A stretch of DNA of 64,000 bases from Uranotaenia lowii (taxonomy: Eukaryota; Arthropoda; Insecta; Diptera; Culicidae): contig NC_073692.1 of the NCBI RefSeq assembly GCF_029784155.1, positions 423,770,305-423,834,304 of the forward strand, given 5' to 3'. The position numbers and the translations under genes were made by a program. Below, one piece after another: positions 12,481-22,523 of the stretch. Numbering within the stretch: position 1 is the first letter of the stretch; each line of letters begins with the position of its first letter. The notes under the pieces were generated by a model. It saw nothing but the letters and a program-made list of their open reading frames with translations. It made no database searches and was not told the DNA's origin.

Positions 12481-13054
12481 AATCCTACTCCGAATAGGAT
12501 CCCTCCTCTCTTATGAAATTTGCATTTTAAAAAAAACAGCGATTTTCGTATGTGAATATCAGGAATCGTAAGAAGGTTGGAGGTAAGATGTATTACGAAG
12601 ATTTTACATTGTTGCAATACCCGATATTTCTGTTTTTTAAAGCTGACAATGTGATTACCCCAAAATGCTTCCACTTTCTTTTGAATTTTTCTGGCTGCAA
12701 TGTGTTAAGCGTAGAATTTTTCACAAACGCTCATTCATTCAAAGAAATTTGCACTTTTCGGAGATATTAAACTTTGAAGATTAAATGTTGCGTTACACCA
12801 TCCCGATTCAGGAAAACGCAGCTGAAAAGTTGAGTTCGCTTCATCTCTATATTATCGGTTTCTCGTGTTTTACTCAATTATTAACCAATCTTATTTGATA
12901 TGTTATATAACAATTCTAAAAACTTTCTCACCCTCATTCGAACGTGTGATTAACCAACCGTATACTTAATCCAAATTCAGTATTTCAAAAGGAGGGATAA
13001 TAACAGGAGCTGGAAAATGAAGTGTTCTACTGTAATCGGAATTTCATTTTTCAT

Positions 13055-13210
13055 TTAATGTTCTCGCACCGATCCCCCGGTGCAGAGGGCCGTGGTAAAA
13101 GACCTCCACTGTTGACTATCTGGAGCCAGCGTCTTCACTTGGTCCCAGTCAAGATTCTTGTCGACAGTTCGGATTTCGGCGGCTAGGCTTCGCCGCCACG
13201 AGTTCCACGA
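13055..13210 (-). pseudogene. Fragment of a LINE ORF2 C-terminus
   Basis: On the minus strand this stretch encodes WRRSLAAEIRTVDKNLDWDQ followed by VKTLAPDSQQWRSFTTALCT. The W-R-R/K...W...V..LA.D...WR.F...LC spacing is the pattern at the extreme C-terminus of several insect LINE reverse-transcriptase polyproteins. Only about 50 codons remain. The upstream residues (to 13240) do not continue the family and there is no 5' part. This is a heavily truncated relic, not a gene. Confidence 0.6.
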
Positions 13211-16200
13211 GTAATTTGAATAAGTTATCACTAAAACCATTAAAACCGTTATTCCAAATGATGTGATGCAACGCTGGTTGGGTCATAGAGAAAATTAAAC
13301 AAATGTTTTGAAAACGTTAATCCCTAAAGAGAAAATAAGTGAGAAGTCGAGCATCTTTGCCTGATTTTCCCTTTAAATTTCTTCAATCCTTTTCTTCATT
13401 CTTCAGAAACATCGGTTCAAACCTATGTGAAAATCTATTGCAGCAAATCTGAAATAAATGGCTTCGGATGAGGAATTTATACCTCTCGATTGGGCATTGG
13501 GGTTTCCAATAGAAGGATGACTAGGGTGGATGGAACCACCTCTCTCCATCAGCTAAAACCCGATTCTTCTGCATACGGAAACCATAAACTTTGGCGCTGA
13601 AGAGAAATCGGGAAAAAGAACCCGAGAAAAGCACTTGGCTTCGTCGTCGTTGACCATGGATTACCTTCCGTTTCTTAGTTTATTTTCCTCCGACAAAGAT
13701 GGAAGACGGAAGCAAACGGGCGTTGAAATGGATATTCGATGTATGAATGGCGAAAATCGCTAGAGGAGCGACCGTGTGGGTGGATGGTAAATTTTGTCGG
13801 GTGGAAAATATGTGTGAAGAAAAGTTCGCCCTCGGCCCTCAGCAATTGAAGAGATATTTGTTTTGCATTTAAAAAGGCAAACTTCGGGGGGGGGGGGGGG
13901 GTTTGTTCGGGGAAATTCATAGCAGCTGAGTGGAAAAAAGAGATCCGAAAAAACAGGTAGAATGAAGATGCCAACCAAAGATTTATGACGTGAGAATGTG
14001 ATTACGTGTTGGAATTTTTGGTAGCTGTTCCGGTAGGTGATCTGCGCTGAATTTAAAAGCACAAATGGGTTACCAATCTTTTGAAAAAGCTTCCATGCGA
14101 ACCACGAATTTAAGTCTCACAGTTGAAACGTATTGCCTATAGACAGGCGGTTTATAATAGATAGAGGAACTTGAATTAATTAATCGTTTAGTTTGTTAGT
14201 CATACATCTAGGTGCAATCACGCATGTGTTGATACGTGCGATTGTTCGAAAGTACGTTTTCAAATGGATGGAAACGATATAAAGCAAGCGATTCTTAAAT
14301 CCACAAATAAACTAATCAAGAAAATTAACTGCCAGCTTCCAAATTCCGACGAAAGCTCAAACGGTGCCATTTAGCCAACCGTAATTGTAGCACTAATTCG
14401 AGCAAATTTGTTAAACCTCAGTTGTGAGCCAACCATTTCTCGTTACTGCTTCACGAGGTTTGCGCCATGGCGTTTGATTGAATCGAAAATTTATCCGAAA
14501 AACGTTTTATGTTTGTTCTTCTTAAGAAGATTTACAATTCAATTGTTTGAATTGATTTTTTCCATCCTCCTTCTCGGAAAAAAGACCTTCAGAAGGTTAA
14601 ACATTGTCGGCAGCAAAGTGTATACTATGCCGGAGATAGCGAGGTGAGGCCGTTTGGAAATTTAGTCCCAAAATAAAGAGTCACAGATCTAAAAAAAAAG
14701 CTGAAAGAAGCTTAGTCACCTAAGGAACTGCCAGAAAAGTTCAACATTGCCTCAATGTTTGCCGACTGGCCTTGAAAGTTTTTCGGTACCTTTTTTTACA
14801 ATTTGAAGATTGTGCTGCCGGCTGGCACAAATGAGCGCTGATGTGAGGGAGGGGATGACTTGCTTGAATTGCTTTTAAGACTTTAATCCAGTCTCAGCAC
14901 AAGTTAGCGAATGAGGAAGGATATCTACTCTGTTTGGCTCGAGTTTAGCTGGAAACTTTCCAAAATTTCCAAGAGTTTGAATGTTTCATCCGGTTTTGGA
15001 GCCGAACAAGATAAGAACCTCTTCGCCCGGGTACGTTTGGCTGGCGGCTGAGAACTCAGGATGTGGGTAAACTCACGGAATTGAGTTTGTGGAAATCAAA
15101 GTCTTGTTTGCAATGTCAGCAGGGTCATCAATTAGTTATTGGCAGCGATGAAGGAACCGATTTCAGCTCATTAGTCCTCGAGTTACAGTTCCGGATTTTT
15201 ATTGAAACTTCTGCGATCTTTTGTAGGCATTATTGGACAGTGGAGTTCAAGATTAGTTGAGTCTAAAAATTGATGTTGAAATATCAAAGATTTCAATTAA
15301 CATTTAAATACAACGGGTATAGTAGTTTAAAAAAATCAAAAAGTGTCTTTTTTGCATTGACTTCAAGTTAAGATTTTTCGAACTATAGGACAAACTTCAC
15401 CAAACTATTCATCCAGACAGTTTCCCTGTACGATGAAAAGAGTTACCCCTGACAGATGCAATCCAGGTTCTAAGATTCACTGGGCAAGAAAAACATCGCC
15501 AGCAGCTTCCGGTTCAATCGAATTAGTTTTCTGCCAGTTTCTGCTGCTGCTGCTGCTTCTTTGAAAACAATAGAAGTGCAAATCACGACCAAATGACTTC
15601 CGCCATCAAGAAAGGGACCAGAGAAAATGTTCATTCCTCCATCCCGACCGACCAACGATCAACCATCAGGCGGGAGCATCTGTAAAATTATTCCGGCAAA
15701 GACACCAGAAAACCAATCGACCGGCAGTCGATAACGAGCTTCATTTGAATTACTCGACCACTCTCTTACTTCATTGTGGTTCTATAGGAGCAGGTCGTTC
15801 AGATAGGGAAATGAAAATGGCAAAATAGTGAAATTTCCCCCGACATCCACCCCATTTTCCAAGGGCCGGAAGTGAGCCCTCGATCCGCCAAAAAAGCGGA
15901 CCAAACTAAGAGAAGTTTCGAGACAGCAGCAGCAACGAACGGGTTGATTTGTGAAAGGGCGAACTGGTCGAAAGATTCGAGACCAATTTGCTGTCATCTT
16001 CCATCTGGCTTCGCTATTATTGGGGTGAATAAAACCGGTAACGAAAACAGGAAAAGTGCGACAATGGAGTTTTCAGGGTTCTTTTTGCCATTGAAAAATA
16101 GCCTTGTGAATTGATAGCTTAGTTTCAAAGAAAAACTCGTAAAATCAGCGTGAACATCAAGAATGCCGAATATTTTTCGGAGGCTCAGCAACATCTCATT

Positions 16201-16855
16201 TGTATTTCGAACCGTTTCAGGAAAATCGATGATGTTCATTCATTTAAGAATATTAGGATTTTTAGCAAGCTCAGGTACAAGGAATATGTTTTACAAAAAA
16301 ATTCACTATGTACAAACTGTTTCAGCGATCAGACAGCAGAAAATCGAAAAGGGCAAAAAATAAACGCCTTTGAGTAGGCTATGAATTATCAAAACGTACC
16401 TTAGCCAGAGTAGGCGTTACTTGCTTACCATTTTAAAACAAATCATTTAGTTGATTTCTCGTTGTACTAATGAAAATAATCGTGAAATAATGGTTTAGAA
16501 AAACAGAAATGTGTTGAAGGTCAAACAACAGTCTTTAAATTGTATCGTTCAGCACTTACATATGTAAAATAGATTGAGTATTGACTTATGTAAAACAGAT
16601 TTTTTCTAATAACTCCAAAATTTTGTCAACGAAATTTGGTTTATGTAATAGAGCAAATCAAAAAATGAGAAAAACTTATTTTTCTAGAGCAAGCAAGAAC
16701 AGTTAGTGTATTTTAATTTTGTAAAGTAAAATGTTGATTTATCTACGTGGAAACTCAATCAGTTTCATTGGCAAGAAAATAATATAAAAAAAGAAGATGG
16801 TTTTTTTATCGATTATTTCTCATTTTGCTGTAGCTACTCGCTAAATTTGAAATAC
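13211..16855. other. GC-elevated single-copy-looking region without a recognised gene
   Basis: Base composition is higher in G+C than its flanks, particularly at 13540-13960 and 14800-16100. It holds a G13-14 run near 13888-13901 and a GCTGCTGCTGCTGC run near 15541. Several 60-100 codon frames occur on both strands (for example 13675-14062 minus and 15782-16239 both strands), but they overlap one another and show no domain. Intronic or intergenic sequence with possible regulatory content is the most likely reading. Confidence 0.35.
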
Positions 16856-17082
16856 TCAGAGCACGGCTACCTTTTACTCAGACGTCGCCACATGTATGAA
16901 GCAGCCGACGGATGATCTTAATGAACTCAAAAAATCAGCGGAAAAATTACTCAGACGTCAGAAAATTCGGCACTCAGAGAACTCGAGTGCTTGAAGGCGA
17001 CAACTGAGTAAATGTTGATCAGTTTGTGCGCGGCGGTCAGACTTGGTTGTTTTCGTGCGGCAAAAGCTAGAAAATTTACAAG

Positions 17083-17141
17083 GTGAATATTCATTCTAAA
17101 GGTAATTTCTGGCTATTAATTCAATATTATTTTTATTACAG
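17083..17141 (+). other. Predicted 59-nt intron inside the hAT-like element
   Basis: AAG|GTGAAT at the 5' side and TTTTTATTACAG|GTTT at the 3' side give canonical GT...AG borders with a pyrimidine-rich 3' end. At 59 nt it has typical insect short-intron size. It separates a 5' leader from the start codon at 17162. Confidence 0.5.
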
Positions 17142-17161
17142 GTTTCTGTGACGAAGTAATC

Positions 17162-17272
17162 ATGGTTCAAACACAATTATTATGGAATATTACGGCATCA
17201 TGGGTCCCGGCCCGGGAGACTAAACCTGACGGGAAAAAAAATTTCCATAAGTTTGTGATTTTTTTTAAATAA
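17162..17272 (+). pseudogene. Short ORF remnant of an element-encoded protein
   Basis: ATG at 17162 in good context (AATCATGG) opens 36 codons beginning MVQTQLLWNI and ending KFVIFFK, with TAA at 17270-17272. An AATAAA signal overlaps the stop (17268-17273). With the upstream intron this looks like the start of a transposase gene joined to its 3' end by internal deletion. No transposase domain survives, so the assignment rests on position only. Confidence 0.35.
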
Positions 17273-17323
17273 ATGTGTATGCACAACATTTGGGCTTTTG
17301 TTATTCATCAGATCAACTAATCC

Positions 17324-17564
17324 TAGCTGTGCTAGACTTGGACTACATGTTCGAAATTTACCTTTTTCTAAAAGCTATTGATCTCCGTCTATAATTCTCT
17401 TTATTTTCGTATTTCCCTTTCTATCTTCCTTTCTTCTATAAAAAAAAAGTGCTAGATTTATGTAATCAATTGTAAAAAAAAACAAAAACGAGTGTGGCTC
17501 CTTAAAGCTTAAACGTATGAGCCGTTTCAAATAAACTAGTTATATATAAAAAAAAAAAAAAAAA
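17324..17564 (+). mobile_element. 5'-truncated poly(A) LINE insertion
   Basis: A 14-bp direct repeat AGATCAACTAATCC flanks it exactly (17310-17323 and 17565-17578). The insert ends in a run of about 17 A preceded by AATAAACTAGTTATATAT, including an AATAAA signal. It carries no coding region and is the 3' end of a non-LTR retrotransposon inserted into the hAT-like element, so it is younger than that element. Confidence 0.85.
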
Positions 17565-17781
17565 AGATCAACTAATCCATCATTTGTCTGAAAAATAATA
17601 CAGGTTTTAACTATACTAGCATAGAAAAGCGGCCAAAAACCGCTTCAGAATTTTTCGCGCATTCTGAGTAACCATGACTCAGTTGTCGCGAAAAGGGCTG
17701 TTAGTCAGTTCTGAGTAAAAGCCGTTTAGTCAGAACTGAGTAGGTGCGGTTTTGGCGACAACTGAGTAGCCGTCACTCTGA

Positions 17782-18432
17782 ACCAGGCTTGATTTTGCTC
17801 ATCTTGCCCAAAAGGAGATAGTGAGCTTTCTCGCTCCTAATAATTGTGAGGAGATTTTAAATGAGCATTTTATCATCAGCTGCTGAGAGAGCCAAGAGAA
17901 ATTTTTTCTCTAACGAATGATCACTCTTCTACTGCCAGAGCACTGTTGGTTTGTGACTCTGAAAACACCTCATCAGCGCTACGTGTGATCAGTGAAATTA
18001 ATTGCTCAGTGAAGGCAAGGGCAGTTTTACTATTCTCATCGCTCCTAAGAGAAAAAGAAATGCAAATCGCATATGAAATTTGCCGTTTCATCACGTGGAC
18101 AGCTTTAATGTGCGCTTGAACCGTCCTCTTTCTATATGAAATTATGAAACATTGGCCCCAGCAAGTGCTGAAATAAACCACAACCGAAGCGTTCGGTCGT
18201 TGATTTCTCAGCCAGTAATTGAGAAGCTGATGAACATTTCTCCCTTCGAGAATGAAATTGGGTGACTGCGTTTTTGAAATGCTCTGCAACATAACGTGGG
18301 CTTCTTGATCGGTTTAAGTGTGAGAAAGCATGTTTCTCTTAGGCGTTTGACAAGCAAATGAGAAAAAGTGAGCAAAAATCAAGAGAATCGAAGAAGCCTG
18401 CTCCGAACTGAGTAGCTGAAAGTTAGCGAGTA
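17782..18432. repeat. Right flank sharing inverted end with 16835
   Basis: The right border GAACTGAGTAGCTGAAAG plus TTAGCGAGTA (about 18405-18432) is the inverted counterpart of TACTCGCTAA at 16835 and the ACTCAG that follows. The interior includes a 123-codon frame on the minus strand (17921-18292) with no recognisable domain. It may belong to a larger ancestor of the hAT-like element or to a second one. Confidence 0.35.
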
Positions 18433-18504
18433 TGCCAAACCTGTTAAAAAATATTGAAAAAGAATTTCGCTCGAATAATGTCCATAAAAATCAGATTTAA
18501 AATA

Positions 18505-19086
18505 AACTAAAAATCTAATGTACTAAATTGCAAGTGCGTGAATCTCAAAAAACCATTCGTTTGATCGAAGGAATTAAAGGATATCTTATGATTATACTTG
18601 AAAAAATTAACAAAAAAATTATCTTTTTTTGTAACAAATATTTCTACTTTATTTTTTTTCAGCTTCTACTTCGTCTATTACCTATATTTTATGTGGCTGC
18701 ATCCTTCTTTAATTGCCGATACTTTTCGGTCCAATACTTTTCTTTAAAAAGAAACTGAGGGCATTTTAGTGGATACAGCTGTTTCGAAATTAACAAAACT
18801 TGATTATTTTTGAGCCATTTAAATGCCACTTATAATGCAATGACTGCTTACAAAAACTGACAATAACAAAGTAAAATCATTATGAAATTGAACTAAACGT
18901 ATAATCGGTTAGTATATATCGTAGGTTAAGAAGGGTAGAAACAAGATTAATCTTTTTCGGCTTTTAAAAATAGCGAAAACCAAAGTTTTGTTTGCTATAT
19001 TGCTGTCAAAATTTTGAATGTCCGATTACTAGTAGATAAGCTATCAGCAAAAGAAAGTGTCCTTTTTCTAAAAGAATAAAACTTTA
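18505..19086 (+). mobile_element. TIR element family E, internally deleted copy
   Basis: Homologous to the reverse complement of 50508-51853. Matching blocks are GTGCGTGAATCTCAAAAAAC (18533), GATACTTTTCGGTCCAATAC (18718), GTGGATACAGCTGTTTCGAA (18769), ATAATCGGTTAGTATATATC (18901) and GTCCTTTTTCTAAAAGAA (19059). It lacks about 650 bp of the middle that the 50.5-kb copy has. The right terminus keeps the family TIR; the left one is worn. Confidence 0.6.
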
Positions 19087-19120
19087 CAACACAAGGCAAC
19101 AAAATCTAATTTTTTTGAGG

Positions 19121-20016
19121 TACCGTAAACTGGGGGAGCTTTGATCACTTTTTTCATTCATTTCTGAATATTTTGGAAGGGGTTGCTTTTTCGTAATACC
19201 TAAAAGTTTTAAAACACTTACTGAGGTGAGGGGTATAAAACATGATCATTGATTGCAGTTAATTTAAACGACATTTATGGTAATAATTAAATGTTTGTCA
19301 CAAAATCATATTTTGAATTTCGGGGTAACTATGATCACTATGGTTTTTACGAACTTCAACAGCTTCAAAATTATTGTCTTGGTGTAATTTAGCACAGAAG
19401 GCATAAACATTAACAACAGTAATTTTTGTGAGGACTAAACTGAATTTTTCAACGTTTTTTTTTTTTCAAAAACATTTATAATAATAAAAGATGGACAATT
19501 TTGCTGCATTCATCAAGGGGCAAAAATTATACATTTCTCAATTTTATTGGCCTCAGAAACAAATGAAATTTTGCCTTCATGCAATTCCCTAGGTCTTCAC
19601 ACTGTCCCCATGTTCTTTTTTTTCTTCAAATTTAACCATTTGATAGGGTTTTTCTTTTTTACTATAACGGGCTTTCTCATGGAAAATCACCGTTTTTTTT
19701 AATATCCAAAATTTTTCACCAAATGACCATAAAAATACACTTAAACTAAACCTAAACAAAGAAAAAAGTTGAACTTTCACATAAACAACCCATTTGCTCC
19801 AAAAAGCTTAAATTTGATCAGGAGAGATGTGTGTATGTAAGCCTTCGAAAAACCAGATATTCTAAGATTTTAAAATTATATTTTTAGTAATATCAAAAAT
19901 CTTATAATTAAAAACCAAATTTAGCTTATTCGTAACTCAATTTATAGGCTTTCAAACTCAGTTTTCAGATATTTCAACTTTTAACTTAGTTAGTTAATAA
20001 TTATCTGCAAAAATTT
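19121..20016 (-). mobile_element. TIR element family C without the LINE (empty-site relative)
   Basis: Starts TACCGTAAACTGGGGGAGCT and TTGATCAC, the terminus also found at both ends of 52364-59760. Its length is homologous to the reverse complement of the two halves of that element. 19121-19450 matches 59429-59760, and 19480-20016 matches about 52405-52977. It stops at CTGCAAAAATTT, just short of where the second terminus should be, so the right end is lost. It is non-coding. Confidence 0.75.
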
Positions 20017-21001
20017 AATTTTTCCAATTTTGCTAAATACGGCAATTTTTACGAAACAAAAATAAACCAAATTGAATCTTAGAGATTTCTTGAACCATAA
20101 GTCCAATTGTAAGAAGGAGAAGATGGGTTTGATGTTTTGTGATAAAGAAGAAAAAATATTAAGATATCTTTAAAGCTATGAAATATACAATTTTAACAAG
20201 AGAAACGTTAAACAAATACCTATATTACATTCATGTTTTTTTTTTTTCAATTTTCATCAAATTTTAAGATTTTAAATTCACAAAATGCCTCGTCTTAGGT
20301 ATAGAGTAAATAGTGTGACGTTAAAATGCATAAATTTTCACCAATTTCGTACATCTCAAAGTTAATTTTAAGCGAAATTTCACGTTAAGGTACTCAGTGA
20401 GTGAAGTAGTTTGTCAACTAAATCTAAAGAAGATTCACTGATAATTTCAATAACTACTTCATGATCGATTTGAACTTATTTTTTTTTATGAAAATTATAT
20501 GCAATAGATATTGGTAAAACAGATTTCAAAAAGTCAGAAAAGAGCTATATTTCTTTTGTTTTTGAAGCTTGAAAAATCTTTAACGTCGAAAGCTACTCGT
20601 AGCTAAATGGTTAATTTAATTTTGCCACAAGGTTATAATTAAATTATTCTAGTTTAGTTTAGTCATGTTTAAATTTAAAAAAACTGTTGAACATTTTTTC
20701 AAAACAGACAAAAATAAAACAAAAATCGATTATTGACAAATTTAAACACCAATTATATTGAAAAAGGTACAATAAAATGCTGAAAATTTTTGGAACTTTC
20801 ATCACTGAACTGAGCACTGCTTCATATTTCCGATTCAAACGAACTTAAAAAAAACATCTTTATTACGTTGTGTACGACAGTATCTCATTTTTAATGAAGA
20901 AAATTAGGATACAGAAATTTTTTCGGAGTTTTTGTCATCAAGGTAGCGTGGATTTATCATTGTTTAACCAACGTATGTTTTCGATAATTTAACTTTTAAA
21001 T
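20017..21001. other. AT-rich spacer
   Basis: No gene or clear element; long A/T stretches. Confidence 0.4.
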
Positions 21002-21012
21002 ATGAATTCAAA

Positions 21013-21330
21013 TATTGAGCTTAAATATCATCAACTGATTGATGAGATAGCTTCTATTAGCGAAAACATTTCTTCCGAAGACATCAACCCTCTATGAGTT
21101 GATTTTAAGAAGTTACGAGGTTTTGTCCAGTACAAAGGAGATTCTGCCCCACTGTGCGATGGAGAGATAAATTCTAAAATGTTTTAGTGGAACTTCATAA
21201 CTGATTTTTAGTTTTATTCGTATCAAATCACCTAGAGGATCCAAAAGCAATCAAGGCGCCCATTTTCATAGGCAATGTACTCTTCACGTGGCACCAGTAT
21301 GGTGTGAAAAAAAAGTTGAAATAAGCCGTT
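21013..21330 (+). pseudogene. Coding-like debris of unknown origin
   Basis: An ATG at 21003 opens a frame beginning MNSNIELKYHQLIDEIAS, interrupted by TGA after about 31 codons. The same frame then reads VDFKKLRGFVQYKGDSAP to a TAG near 21186. Further on (21240-21331) another frame reads KAPIFIGNVLFTWHQYGV and ends in TAA. The residue composition is more protein-like than the surrounding AT-rich DNA. It may be a relic of an element-encoded protein; no family is recognised. Confidence 0.2.
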
Positions 21331-21417
21331 AAGGAGCATATTTCCGAAAATAGTCTTTTATTCTTCAGGATCAAGACAACTTTACCCAAAGCTTTCTAGA
21401 TTACTTGGTCTAACCCG

Positions 21418-21512
21418 GACTAGATTTTCCATTTCCCGGCAATTTTTTCGTTCCCGGGAATCGGGAAATCTGATGACTTGTTTCCCGGGAATTCCCGGGA
21501 TCCCGGGAAACT
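21418..21512. repeat. CCCGGGAATTCCCGGGATCC-type repeat fragment
   Basis: Dense alternation of CCCGGGAA and TTCCCGGG, with overlapping palindromes such as TTCCCGGGAATTCCCGGGA. This type of sequence is found at the ends of some insect DNA transposons, but only one end is visible here. Confidence 0.4.
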
Positions 21513-22291
21513 TTCAAAAACATGTAAAATATATGCACTTTGTGTAATGAATACTCGGCAAAAAAAAACTTTATGAGTTAAATGCCTTAATAAAACTACT
21601 TGTAGAAAAAAAAAAAATGCACTTTGATTCAAATATACATAGCCTATTGAACGTTTCACGCATACAAGCTAATAAATTGTTCAAAACGTACTCTTCATAA
21701 TGTTTTTAAATTTATTTTTGATCAAACATAAATAAATAATATATTAAAAACAGTCAAACTAACTACAAAATAACCTGAATACGCTCAAATGAAAAACTAA
21801 TTCATGCAATTAGGGGTTTATAAAAAGAATTATCTTTTAATTTGTTTGATTATTCCAACCTTTTTTCGTTTTTCTGAGCACTTAACATATTTACTCTTCG
21901 TATAAAGAAAAAAACGATGTATTCTTCATTCTTCAGTTTTGGAATTCATCTGACTTTCAAAGCCAGAGGGAAACAAGTGCATAAATTTTACTTTCGAGAA
22001 ATCACAATCTGCCTACCTGCTGCGCGATTTTTCATATATTTTTCGAAGTTTTGTGGGTTTTCGTTCAATGAAAACGGTGTGGAAATACATATAATCTTCT
22101 TAGACTTATCTATTTGAATAGAAAAAAATGGCACCACAGGAATCGGCATTTTCTCAAAAATTTATACATGTCATACATGTCGGGATAATTCTAAGAAAAT
22201 GGTATTCTATGATATGACTGTAAAAGTTTTGACATATCCAAAACAACTTAACAGATAACAATTAAAACCTTCTGTTCATATTTGGTCGGAG

Positions 22292-22523
22292 TTTGACCAG
22301 ACCGAATAGAACGTCGTCAGCATTTTTTCGAGTCACTTAAATCTAATATGCAAGTATTTTCCACTGTATACGAAATTTGTGTAACCTATCAATCAGAATC
22401 AGTAGTTCATCATCCAACCATTCCATTGAATTATTTTCGATTTTTCGGTTTTGCATTCGGATAACAGTTTTAAAATCTGCGGTTTTAAATTTTTTGAATG
22501 ACATTTAGTTCGGTCTGGTCAAA
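22292..22523. mobile_element. 232-bp MITE with perfect 15-bp TIRs
   Basis: TTTGACCAGACCGAA (22292-22306) and its exact inverse TTCGGTCTGGTCAAA (22509-22523) bracket 202 bp of non-coding AT-rich DNA. No convincing target-site duplication was found, so the family is not assigned. Confidence 0.6.

Larger units (their letters stand above)
16856..17781 (+). mobile_element. hAT-like non-autonomous DNA element with internal mini-gene
   Basis: The left end TCAGAGCACGGCTAC is mirrored by GTAGCCGTCACTCTGA at the right, and GTCGCC/GGCGAC pairs continue the inverted termini. The motif ACTCAG (or CTGAGT) occurs at 16854, 16876, 16949, 16972, 17004, 17664, 17677, 17711, 17736 and 17762, the subterminal clustering expected of transposase-binding sites in hAT-type elements. 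Inside lie a 59-nt intron-like segment, a start codon and a short ORF (17083-17272), then a LINE insertion (17324-17564). No clean 8-bp target duplication was found at these ends. A second pair of inverted sequences (16835 and 18432) may mark a larger parent element. Confidence 0.55.

Noticed and set aside
17921..18292. 123-codon minus-strand frame
   Set aside because: Lies between inverted transposon ends, no recognisable transposase or other domain, no upstream or downstream support.
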